Positions 43,712-51,286 of a DNA stretch of 64,000 bases are shown here, piece after piece. Each line of letters opens with the position of its first letter. Positions within the stretch are counted from its first letter, which is position 1. Made by a program: the position numbers and the translations under genes. The stretch covers positions 80,098 through 144,097 of the forward strand of contig JAHHHL010000016.1 in assembly GCA_019359375.1 (NCBI GenBank), in the 5' to 3' direction. The notes below the pieces were generated by a model. The model was not told the DNA's origin. It ran no database searches and saw nothing but the letters and a program-made list of their open reading frames with translations. The DNA is from Lyngbya sp. HA4199-MV5. GTDB taxonomy: Bacteria; Cyanobacteriota; Cyanobacteriia; Leptolyngbyales; Leptolyngbyaceae.

Positions 43712-43804
43712 TGCCACCACGCGCGAACGTGACTCACCCAAATCAGTACGACAATTCTATTTAGAACTTGCTAGAACAGAACTACCTACAACAGAGCGAA
43801 AGCG

Positions 43805-44362
43805 ATGAACTGGCGATTACTCATAGCGACCGTGGGATTGCTCTCTTTCAATGCGGCTGGGTTAGTGCCAATCCCAGCACAGGCGGTAACGTTGACGAAT
43901 GGCAAAACCTATTTTGTGCAGCCGCCACGTTTAGATAATGCTGTAGCAACCCAAAAAACAGCCCGCTTTTTTGGATCGACCTATTATTTCACGCTCACCT
44001 TACCTGCCAACGCGGGTGAACCGTTGCAAACGATCGTCATTGCGCCGCAAGAAGCCCCCGATCGCGTGCGGTTTAATCTCAAGGAAACAACAGCATCTGA
44101 GGGCACCTTCGATCAAGAGGGCACAAAGCTTCCACTTCAGACTGTCACTCAAGATCCAAAAACGCAGGCGATCACCATTTCCTTTGATCCCGCGATCGCA
44201 GCTGGCAAAACAGTCACGATCGGACTGGCTGCTGACCAAAATCCAGATACTGGTGGCATCTACCTTTATGGCGTAACAGCGTTTCCGTCAGGTGAGCAGC
44301 CAGCAGGGCAGTTTTTGGGCTATGGACGCATCCAAATTACCGATGGTGGTTTAGACTCCTAG
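43805..44362 (+). CDS. DUF2808 domain protein, secreted
   Basis: 185 residues. A Sec signal peptide (MNWRLLIATVGLLSFNAAGL, cleavage near PIPAQA-VTL) precedes a DUF2808 domain: NGKTYFVQPPRLDNAVATQK, GSTYYFTLTLPANAGEPLQT, ITISFDPAIAAGKTVTIGL and GGIYLYGVTAFPSG. DUF2808 is a cyanobacterial family of unknown function, predicted periplasmic. A paralogue follows 100 bases downstream on the same strand. Confidence 0.9.
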   Translation: MNWRLLIATVGLLSFNAAGLVPIPAQAVTLTNGKTYFVQPPRLDNAVATQKTARFFGSTYYFTLTLPANAGEPLQTIVIAPQEAPDRVRFNLKETTASEGTFDQEGTKLPLQTVTQDPKTQAITISFDPAIAAGKTVTIGLAADQNPDTGGIYLYGVTAFPSGEQPAGQFLGYGRIQITDGGLDS

Positions 44363-44461
44363 TCTTGTCGCCAGGGCAGGGTGCTAACGTTTTGAGTTTG
44401 CAGATGACAGAGTGGTGCTCTGCAAAAACATCGTCATCCAGTAGCGAGGTAAAAGGGCGAA

Positions 44462-45025
44462 ATGAAAAGCAGCAAATGGTGCTTGGGGATAGCTTTAATG
44501 CTGTGGGCACACGCGGGTCTTAGCTTGTCGGCACACGCCGTACAGTTGGCGAACGGCAAAACGTACTTTGTGCAGCCACCCCGGTTTGAAGGCGCTACGG
44601 CAACGCAAAAGGCAGCGTATTTTTGGGGATCGACCTACTATTTCACGCTATCAGTACCGGAGAATGCTGGAGAGTCACTGCAAGCGGTGATGATTGCACC
44701 AGAAGACGGTCCCGATCGTGCCCGGTTTGATGTCAGCCAAACAGAAGCGGTGGCTAAAACGAAGGAACAGGAAACCAGAGTACCGCTTAGAGAGGTGACG
44801 CAAGACCCCAAAACTCGCGCTATTACCGTCACCTTTGATCAACCCGTCGCGCCGGGAAGCGTCGTCAAAATTGGGCTATACGCCACGCGCAACCCGGATG
44901 TGGGCGGCATTTACCTGTATGGTGTCACAGCGTATCCCACGGGAGAGCAACCCTACGGGCAGTTTTTAGGGTACGGACGCATCCAGATTACCGATCCCAG
45001 TTTCTTCCGTCATGGGTTCTTTTAA
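44462..45025 (+). CDS. DUF2808 domain protein, paralogue of the upstream gene
   Basis: 187 residues with a signal peptide (MKSSKWCLGIALMLWAHAGL, cleavage near SAHA-VQL). It matches the preceding gene over its whole mature length (NGKTYFVQPPRFEGATATQK, GSTYYFTLSVPENAGESLQA, GGIYLYGVTAYPTGEQPYGQ), so the two arose by tandem duplication. Its last 60 bases overlap the 3' end of the convergent HD-domain gene. Confidence 0.9.
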   Translation: MKSSKWCLGIALMLWAHAGLSLSAHAVQLANGKTYFVQPPRFEGATATQKAAYFWGSTYYFTLSVPENAGESLQAVMIAPEDGPDRARFDVSQTEAVAKTKEQETRVPLREVTQDPKTRAITVTFDQPVAPGSVVKIGLYATRNPDVGGIYLYGVTAYPTGEQPYGQFLGYGRIQITDPSFFRHGFF

Positions 45026-45604
45026 GTAGCCCGCTACAATGCAATCATCAATGACTTGTTGCACGACTGACCAAAGCTCTGGCGCACCTGCTTGAATGGG
45101 AGCCATCCGCTGGAGTACCCGATCGCTGGTAACGTTGTGCAGTTGCCAGGTATGACCACCCGTTTGCTGATTGTTGAGAATGGGCTGAAGGCGATCGAGC
45201 GCGGCGGCAAATTGAGCGGCAGGCGTTTCCTGCGCTTCAAACTCATCCCATAAGGCGCGAAACTCTATTGCCTGATCAGGTGGTAACAACCGAAACAGGC
45301 GATCGGCGGCTCGCGTTTCCCGATCAGCTTTGCTCTGGTTGCCGTGCTCGTCGTAGCAAAACGTATCGCCTGCATCGATTTCGACCAGATCGTGCAGCAG
45401 CAGTAGCTTGATGACGTGCAGCAGATCAACGGGAGCGGGGGCATACTCAGCCAGCACGATCGCCATCAGCGCAATGTGCCAGGAGTGTTCAGCACTATTC
45501 TCTCGGCGTGAACCATTCGCCAGTAAGGTTTGCCGCAACACTTGCTTGAGCTTATCGATCTCAAGGACAAACTGCATCTGCTGTACGAGTCGATCGGATA
45601 GCAT
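44966..45604 (-). CDS. HD domain phosphohydrolase (YfbR/HDDC2-like)
   Basis: 212 residues from the ATG at 45604, preceded by GGAGAGTTCA; the frame is open further upstream without support. HD motifs: ENSAEHSWHIALMAIVLAEY (H...), LLLLHDLVEIDAGDTFCYD (HD) and LDRLQPILNNQQTGGHTW (final Asp). This is the YfbR/HDDC2-like branch, acting on 5'-deoxynucleoside monophosphates in characterised members. Its final codons overlap the DUF2808 gene on the other strand by 60 bases, so both C-termini are encoded by shared DNA. Confidence 0.88.
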   Translation of the reverse strand: MLSDRLVQQMQFVLEIDKLKQVLRQTLLANGSRRENSAEHSWHIALMAIVLAEYAPAPVDLLHVIKLLLLHDLVEIDAGDTFCYDEHGNQSKADRETRAADRLFRLLPPDQAIEFRALWDEFEAQETPAAQFAAALDRLQPILNNQQTGGHTWQLHNVTSDRVLQRMAPIQAGAPELWSVVQQVIDDCIVAGYLKEPMTEETGIGNLDASVP

Positions 45605-45742
45605 TGAACTCTCCTTCAAAGGCTGCCAAATAATCCTAGCGGGTAGAGCGGCTGGGTGCTGCCTATAAATCTGCTGAGACGTGGCGAACAAAGGCGCTAT
45701 CATCCCAACGGAGAGGACAACGAAAGGGCAGTGGTGATCGCG

Positions 45743-46579
45743 CTACTCCAAGTGATCAAACCAGGTTTCTAAATCGGCGATCGCTTTGAAGGATAAGAGG
45801 GCTTCACCCAGGGTCTCTAGCTGCTCCAATGACAGCGTTTCAACGCGCGATCGCAGCGTTTCTGGGACATCGCCGACCTGGCGCGTCAGCAGGCGGAGGA
45901 CGAGCGATCGTTCTCCTTCTTGTCGTCCTTCTTGTCGTCCTTCTTGTCGTCCTTCGGCTTTGATGGCTTGATAGGTTACAGACTCTTGCATCACATCCCT
46001 CCGCAAGATTTGTTGAATAGTAGCTTCATCCAATCGTAGCCCAGCCAGAATGAACGTAGAGGCTGCCACGTTGCTTTGGGTACGCGAGTCGGCAATCTGG
46101 TCAATTGACTGCGCGACTTGCTGAAGCGTCGCAAGGCGATCGGCGGTTTGACTCAAAACGGCAAAGGGTAACAAGCCCGGAGACTGGAGAAACTCATCGG
46201 TCGGTTGTTCCCACAAACGGATCACTTCAAATGTGTGGCGCGTGCTTTCCAGCTCAAACGTTGTTTGCCGTGCCCGATCGGAGGTCGTTGGCTGTAAGTA
46301 AAGCACCACCTGTCGCATCCGTTTGTGAGGAAAGCGGCGATAGACCCGCAGACGGTAATCAATCATCCGAAAGGGAATATCTGGCTTGGGTTGCGTTTGA
46401 AACTCTAGATGCAGCACTACCGTATCTGCTTGCAGCAAGATCAGGGCATCGGCGCGGATCGGCTCTAGCGAGAGTTCCGATGGACTTAGCTCTGTGAGCG
46501 CGATCGGTTCGCCGAGAAGCCAGGTGGCAAAATCGGTGGGAAAGGTTTCTACCAGAAACTTGCAGATGTTATCAAACAT
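45743..46579 (-). CDS. Rpn/PDDEXK family putative transposase-like nuclease (DUF4351 type)
   Basis: 278 residues. The N-terminal part (FLVETFPTDFATWLLGEPI, RADALILLQADTVVLHLEFQ, RMIDYRLRVYRRF) shows a PD-(D/E)XK layout with D and ExQ/ExK-like residues, as in Rpn recombination-promoting nucleases. Residues ~208-220 are a GRQEG triple repeat, and the end (SLVLRLLTRQVGDVPETLRS, VETLSLEQLETLGEALLSF) is a DUF4351 domain. The family is very numerous in cyanobacteria. Whether it still promotes recombination is unknown. Confidence 0.83.
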   Translation of the reverse strand: MFDNICKFLVETFPTDFATWLLGEPIALTELSPSELSLEPIRADALILLQADTVVLHLEFQTQPKPDIPFRMIDYRLRVYRRFPHKRMRQVVLYLQPTTSDRARQTTFELESTRHTFEVIRLWEQPTDEFLQSPGLLPFAVLSQTADRLATLQQVAQSIDQIADSRTQSNVAASTFILAGLRLDEATIQQILRRDVMQESVTYQAIKAEGRQEGRQEGRQEGERSLVLRLLTRQVGDVPETLRSRVETLSLEQLETLGEALLSFKAIADLETWFDHLE

Positions 46580-46622
46580 CGTGTCGTTGTGACGTAGCCT
46601 TGACCGGATTGCCTGGACACCA

Positions 46623-47408
46623 TTATGGACTGAGTAGATCTTCGCCGGGGTAAGGGGTGAGAATTTCTACACCCGTTTCGGTGACGGCGATCGTGTGTTC
46701 CGATTGGGCAGAAAGTTTGCGATCGAGCGTTACAGCCGTCCACTTATCGGCAAGGACTTTGACTTCCCAGGTGCCTTCATTGATCATCGGTTCAATGGTA
46801 AACACCATACCCGCTCGCAGTTTCTTGCCTGTGCCCGCTTTGCCATAGTGCGGAATTTGAGGTGCGGTATGGAACACTCGGCTGATGCCGTGCCCTACAA
46901 AATCTTGCACCACAGAGAAGCCCTGCCCTTCGGCATAGTCTTGAATTGCTGCACCAATATCGCCAATTTTGGCACCGGGTTTCACCGCCGCAATGCCCCG
47001 ACGACGGCATTCATCGGTGACTTCGACGAGTTTGCGGGCGATCGGCGACGGTTCTCCGACAAAAAACATCTTGGAGGTATCGCCGTGATAGCCATCCAGA
47101 ATGACCGTGACATCAATGTTGATAATGTCGCCGTCTTTCAAAACTTGCTTGGCGTTGGGAATGCCATGACAAACCACCTCATTTACACTGGTGCAGATGG
47201 ATTTTGGAAAGCCTTTGTAGCCCAACGGGGCACTCTTAGCACCGTGCGCTTGAGTCCATCGTTCGGCTTCGTCGTTGAGTGCGAGGGTGCTCACACCAGG
47301 CTGCACCAGAGAAGAGAGGTGATGCAGTAATTTTGCGGCCAGGTGCCCCGCCTGACGCATTTTATCGATTTCCCGGAGGGACAGGAGGGTAATGACTTCG
47401 CGTTCCAT
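46623..47408 (-). CDS. map: Methionine aminopeptidase, type I
   Basis: 261 residues. LSLREIDKMRQAGHLAAKLL start, TSVNEVVCHGIPN (His), INIDVTVILDGYHGDTSKMFFVG (two metal Asp), VVQDFVGHGISRVFHTAPQI (metal His), GMVFTIEPMINEG and QSEHTIAVTETGVEILT (metal Glu) form the complete five-ligand site. It removes initiator methionine in the cytoplasm. The pseudouridine synthase gene ends 11 bases upstream on the same strand, so the two are probably co-transcribed. Confidence 0.96.
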   Translation of the reverse strand: MEREVITLLSLREIDKMRQAGHLAAKLLHHLSSLVQPGVSTLALNDEAERWTQAHGAKSAPLGYKGFPKSICTSVNEVVCHGIPNAKQVLKDGDIINIDVTVILDGYHGDTSKMFFVGEPSPIARKLVEVTDECRRRGIAAVKPGAKIGDIGAAIQDYAEGQGFSVVQDFVGHGISRVFHTAPQIPHYGKAGTGKKLRAGMVFTIEPMINEGTWEVKVLADKWTAVTLDRKLSAQSEHTIAVTETGVEILTPYPGEDLLSP

Positions 47409-47419
47409 AGGCTTCTATT

Positions 47420-48007
47420 CTACCGACAAAGGTCTTGCAACGGGCGAAGTTCATCGGGTGTTATATCGCGCCACTGTCCGGGGGCAAGTCCGGTGAGTTG
47501 AAGGTGACCGATCGCCACGCGCACCAGTCGCAGCGTGGGAAAGTTCACAGCGGCAGTCATCCGTCGTACCTGTCGATTGCGCCCCTCAGTCAGCGTTAGT
47601 TCTAACCACGCCGTCGGCACCGTTTTACGAAACCGGATGGGGGGATCGCGGAGCGGCAAGGCGGGTTCTTCGGGTAATAGTGTGACGATCGCTGGACGTG
47701 TTTTGATGCCCTGAATGAGAATCCCCTGTCGTAACCGTTGCAGGGCAGCGTCATCCGGTATTCGCTCAACCTGCACCCAGTACGTACGCGGATGGTGGAA
47801 CTTAGGATCACTGAGGCGATGTTGCAACGAGCCGTGATTGGTCAGCAGAAGCAGTCCTTCACTGTCGCGATCGAGCCTTCCCACTGGGTAAACGCCCGTC
47901 ACAGGAACGTAGTCTTTGAGGGTACGCCGCGTTCCATGTTCACCGTCATCCGTAAACTGGCACAGCACATCATAGGGTTTATGAAACAGTAGATAGCGGT
48001 AGGGCAC
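47420..48007 (-). CDS. rRNA large-subunit pseudouridine synthase, RluE/RsuA family
   Basis: 195 residues with a GTG start; the resulting [20 protein letters not shown] is the family N-terminus (no S4 domain, as in RluE). Catalytic Asp in [20 protein letters not shown]; other motifs are [18 protein letters not shown] and [19 protein letters not shown]. It isomerises a uridine in 23S rRNA; the exact target cannot be read from sequence. Immediately upstream of map, gap 11 bases. Confidence 0.9.
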   Translation of the reverse strand: MPYRYLLFHKPYDVLCQFTDDGEHGTRRTLKDYVPVTGVYPVGRLDRDSEGLLLLTNHGSLQHRLSDPKFHHPRTYWVQVERIPDDAALQRLRQGILIQGIKTRPAIVTLLPEEPALPLRDPPIRFRKTVPTAWLELTLTEGRNRQVRRMTAAVNFPTLRLVRVAIGHLQLTGLAPGQWRDITPDELRPLQDLCR

Positions 48008-48110
48008 AAGCTTAGAAGGGATATCAGCGATCGCCTCATCGATCTTAGCGACAGAACCACGCCCCTGGTCTGTTTCCCTTAAAGAAGACCAATCTGGGAT
48101 CTGATCGCCT

Positions 48111-48140
48111 TGACGAATAAATAACCGTTCAGTTATTATT
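48111..48140 (+). promoter_or_regulatory. Promoter and overlapping operator-like inverted repeat of the TetR gene
   Basis: TTGACG (48111-48116) and TATTAT (48135-48140) are 18 bases apart. The inverted repeat AATAAC/GTTATT (48121-48126 and 48133-48138) lies inside this promoter. The -10 element ends only six bases before the ATG at 48147, so the transcript may be leaderless. The layout suits autorepression by the TetR protein. Confidence 0.55.
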
Positions 48141-48146
48141 TAAGGT

Positions 48147-48737
48147 ATGGCGAGAACTCCCACGATTACTCAGGCGCAAATTCTTGAGGCGGCTCGCGTC
48201 GTCTTTCTCGAAAAAGGCTTCAGTGCCACCACAGTGGATGTTGCAAAGCGTGCGGGCATTTCCAGCGCCAGCATTTTTAAGCACTTTCCCACAAAAGAAG
48301 CTCTGTTTTTTGCCGCCATGTCGGAAACAAGCTGCGATTCCCTATGGAGTGCTGCACTCGAAGCTGAGATTGGACAGGGCAACCCGCGATCGGATTTGCT
48401 CAAAATTGCGTTACGGATTGCTGCTTATGCAGAAGCGGTGATGCCACGCATGATGCTCGCCTGGTCAGTGCGACAACCAGGCGAGATTGTCATCCCGCCT
48501 AATGTCGAACCCGACTTCGCGGCGTTGACTGCCTACCTCGCACGCGAAATGGCACTGGGACGCATTGCCCGTGGCGACCCAACGATTCCAGCGCTGACCT
48601 TGTTCCATACGGTGGTCGGTTTTACCATGAGCCAAACGCTACAAAGCGCGGCTGTTCGCCTTGATACCAGCAGCTTTCTGGCGGATTTTGTCGATTTGCT
48701 CTGGCGAGGACTGAACCCAAACGGGCAAAGAGCCTGA
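48147..48737 (+). CDS. TetR/AcrR family transcriptional regulator
   Basis: 196 residues. The N-terminal helix-turn-helix domain is clear: TQAQILEAARVVFLEKGFSA, TTVDVAKRAGISSASIFKHF and PTKEALFFAAMSE. The C-terminal ligand domain is variable and gives no hint of ligand. An operator-like repeat overlaps its promoter, and another (TGACTGGTCA) lies just after the gene, ahead of the cytochrome P450, which is the likeliest regulated partner. A CTTTTTTTG run follows the stop. Confidence 0.92.
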   Translation: MARTPTITQAQILEAARVVFLEKGFSATTVDVAKRAGISSASIFKHFPTKEALFFAAMSETSCDSLWSAALEAEIGQGNPRSDLLKIALRIAAYAEAVMPRMMLAWSVRQPGEIVIPPNVEPDFAALTAYLAREMALGRIARGDPTIPALTLFHTVVGFTMSQTLQSAAVRLDTSSFLADFVDLLWRGLNPNGQRA

Positions 48738-48755
48738 TCTTTTTTTGTTCTATAA

Positions 48756-48774
48756 ATAACTGACTGGTCATTTA
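48756..48774 (+). promoter_or_regulatory. Operator-like site between the TetR and P450 genes
   Basis: TGAC-TG-GTCA (48761-48770) is flanked by AATAAC and TTTA, so its left half resembles the repeat upstream of the TetR gene (AACTGA in one orientation). It probably binds the same regulator. Confidence 0.45.
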
Positions 48775-48842
48775 CAAATTACTCGCCTTCCTAAAATGCC
48801 TTCCAATTCTCACGACCCTGTTAGCTCAGTTCCAAAAGATAG

Positions 48843-48888
48843 CCCTACAGATGACCGTCTGTAGGGGCTTACGACCGTAAGCCCCTAC
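48843..48888. repeat. GTAGGG palindrome family, copy 3, with mutually exclusive hairpins
   Basis: CCCTACAGA (48843-48851) pairs with TCTGTAGGG (48858-48866), and GTAGGGGCTTACG (48861-48873) pairs perfectly with CGTAAGCCCCTAC (48876-48888). The two hairpins share GTAGGG, so only one can form at a time. The site is 37 bases before the P450 start. Confidence 0.75.
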
Positions 48889-48924
48889 GAAGATTTGCAA
48901 ATTCAGCTTTAAGGAGCGATCGCC

Positions 48925-50151
48925 ATGATGCCACGCCATCAGAATATGAACCTTGAGCCAGTAGACATCACCGCTCCTCCTTTTAGAGCCAATCCGTTTT
49001 CAACGTTCAAGCGCTGGCGAAAAACTCGCCCCGTTGCACCCGTAAAGGCTTTTGGGGAGCGTGCCTGGATTGTCACCCGCTATGAGGATGTGCTGGCTGC
49101 GCTCACAGACGATCGCCTTGTCAAAGATCGCCGCAATATTCGAGAGCCAGCCCAAAAGCGCCGAGAGGTGTGGCTACCGGGATTCATTCAGCCGCTCCAG
49201 CACACGATGCTTGACTCCGACCCGCCGGATCATACTCGTCTACGTTCTCTAGTGCATCAAGCGTTCATGCCACGTCTGATCGCGCAAATGCAAGCCCGGA
49301 TTCACCTCCTTGCCCACGAGTTGATCGATCGCGTGCAAGCGAACGGCGAGATGGACATTGTGCATGACTTTGCATTGCCAATCCCGATGGTGGTGATTAG
49401 CGATATGTTTGGCGTTGCCGAACGCGATCGGGCAGCCTTTCACCGTTGGTCAAACGTTGCGGTCAGCGTCAGGAAACCCATTGAAGGTGTGCTTGCTATC
49501 CCCAGTCTGTATCAACTCGTGCGGTTTTTACGCCGACTGTTCCGCGAGCATCGCCTTAACCCGCAAGATGACTTAACCAGTGCCCTGCTACAAGCCGAAG
49601 CTGAAGGCTCGAAATTAGCCGAAGACGAACTCATTGGTATGGTCGGACTTCTGCTCAGCGCTGGTCACGAAACCACCGTCAATTTAATTGGAAATGGGGT
49701 GCTGGCATTGCTGATGCACCCGGCAGCACTCGATCGCTTACGCGCTGAACCCGAATTAATGAAACCTGCGGTCGAAGAACTGATGCGCTACAGCCCGCCC
49801 GTGTTGTTTGCCACTTCCCGCTATGCGTGTGAAGATCTGACGATCGCGGGCACACTGATTCCCAAAGGTGAAATGGTGCTGGCGGCATTGGGATCAGCGA
49901 ACCATGATGAATCAAGATTTGAAGCTCCAGAAACCCTCATGCTCGATCGACCCAACAATAAGCATGTGGGGTTTGGCTCAGGGATGCACTACTGCCTTGG
50001 TGCGCCTCTGGCACGGCTGGAGTCCAGCATTGCGTTTCAGGTATTATTCGAGCGGTTGCCCAAGCTTCGACTCGCGATCGATCCTGAACGTCTGCATTGG
50101 CATTCGAGCCTGATAACCCGTGGCGTGAAAGCCATTCCCGTCAAGTTCTGA
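48925..50151 (+). CDS. Cytochrome P450
   Basis: 408 residues, soluble bacterial type without a membrane anchor. Oxygen-activation helix LLSAGHETTVNLIGNG (residues ~243-258), ExxR as EELMR (284-288), and heme ligand C357 in GFGSGMHYCLGAPLARLE. The AAGGAG ribosome-binding site runs into a HIP1 site, and two ATGs (48925, 48928) are possible starts. No ferredoxin or reductase gene is adjacent. Preceded by a TetR gene with operator-like repeats, suggesting substrate-inducible expression. Substrate unknown. Confidence 0.95.
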   Translation: MMPRHQNMNLEPVDITAPPFRANPFSTFKRWRKTRPVAPVKAFGERAWIVTRYEDVLAALTDDRLVKDRRNIREPAQKRREVWLPGFIQPLQHTMLDSDPPDHTRLRSLVHQAFMPRLIAQMQARIHLLAHELIDRVQANGEMDIVHDFALPIPMVVISDMFGVAERDRAAFHRWSNVAVSVRKPIEGVLAIPSLYQLVRFLRRLFREHRLNPQDDLTSALLQAEAEGSKLAEDELIGMVGLLLSAGHETTVNLIGNGVLALLMHPAALDRLRAEPELMKPAVEELMRYSPPVLFATSRYACEDLTIAGTLIPKGEMVLAALGSANHDESRFEAPETLMLDRPNNKHVGFGSGMHYCLGAPLARLESSIAFQVLFERLPKLRLAIDPERLHWHSSLITRGVKAIPVKF

Positions 50152-50431
50152 ATTGACGACCAAACCCAGCAGGCATTTCAACCCAGTTTTCTTCGTGCAG
50201 TTTATGCTCATAGGCATAGAAAACAGCTTTATCACAATTAGCATTAAATGGAAGCCAATACAGGTCTTACCCAGATGGTTTCTTGACTCTACTCAATACT
50301 TGGCACCCAAACGTGCCAAGACCAGACTCTTTAAAGTTTCAATCAAGAGCATCGTTGCCGCTCTTGCCATCCCGTTGTTGGCTGGTTCATGCTGGGCTAG
50401 ATGACTCTTTCATTCTCCTAGTGTAGAAAAT

Positions 50432-51229
50432 ATGCGATCGATTGTCCTGACTCTAGCGCTTGTCGGTTTAGCTAGCCCCGCTTTGGCCACTACTTGCGAA
50501 GAAAGCTTTCAGAAAAAAGGTGATTTTTTCAACGGAAGTGCCTTCGCTGCAAGGGTTCAGGTTGAGGGGGGAACCGTAGAAAAAGCGTTTTCCCAATTGC
50601 GCCCCATTTTGGCTCGCGATGGCATCAAGACGCTCAGCGCTGATGTCAGTACAGGAGTGCTGAAAGCTGAAAATCCGGCTACCATGTTGCAGCGTGCGTT
50701 GCCGATCGACGTTTATGCAACCGTGGATGGCACGCTGTTGAATGTCGAGATGGTTTTTACCCTGCCGAGTGGCGTTGGTGCACGCAGGGAAACCGTCAGG
50801 GATCACCTGTGTAATGCGCTCAATCAATTGCTGCCCAAAGAGACGGCAGTTGTTCCCGTGAAGGATGATGCCACAGCGATTGAAGTCGATGCAGCGACTC
50901 TAGCCAAGCAGATTAAGGAGTCGGCGGACAATCCAGCCCGTTTGAAAATGAATTTTACTGGCAAAACGTTTCGGGTCAATGGAAAAGTGCTCGGCATCGC
51001 AGAAAATGCTGGTTCCTATACGGTGTCATTTGACAGTGGTCAGCCTGCCCTGGGTACCCCATCAACAGACAAGCCGAATCGGATGACCGTTCTATGTGCG
51101 ATGGCTAAAAATCAAGATGCCGCAGTAGCAGCCTTGCAGACTAATCAACGCGCGACCTTAGTAGGGCGCTTCCAGAGCTTTGACAGCAAACTGAACGCCA
51201 TTCAGCTTCAAGACTGCATTGGGCGCTAG
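50432..51229 (+). CDS. Secreted or periplasmic protein with OB-fold-like C-terminal domain
   Basis: 265 residues. Signal peptide MRSIVLTLALVGLASPALAT with cleavage after ALA. Residues ~20-150 form an unrecognised alpha/beta domain. The part from ~160 (DAATLAKQIKESADNPARLK, TGKTFRVNGKVLGI, ATLVGRFQSFDSKLNAIQLQ and a final DCIGR) resembles the tRNA_anti-like OB-fold domain found in exported proteins. Three cysteines (CEES, LCNAL, DCIGR) could form disulfides. The 280 bases upstream hold no convincing gene. Confidence 0.65.
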   Translation: MRSIVLTLALVGLASPALATTCEESFQKKGDFFNGSAFAARVQVEGGTVEKAFSQLRPILARDGIKTLSADVSTGVLKAENPATMLQRALPIDVYATVDGTLLNVEMVFTLPSGVGARRETVRDHLCNALNQLLPKETAVVPVKDDATAIEVDAATLAKQIKESADNPARLKMNFTGKTFRVNGKVLGIAENAGSYTVSFDSGQPALGTPSTDKPNRMTVLCAMAKNQDAAVAALQTNQRATLVGRFQSFDSKLNAIQLQDCIGR

Positions 51230-51286
51230 ATCAAGCTTCCTCTGCTGATTAATCAAGTCCGATTCAGGGTTGACGACTGCTAAACG

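Noticed and set aside
50153..50404. 83-residue frame ending in a lipobox-like LLAGSCWAR
   Set aside because: TTG start without a ribosome-binding site, atypical composition, and the lipobox-like motif is at the C-terminus, where it cannot act as a signal.
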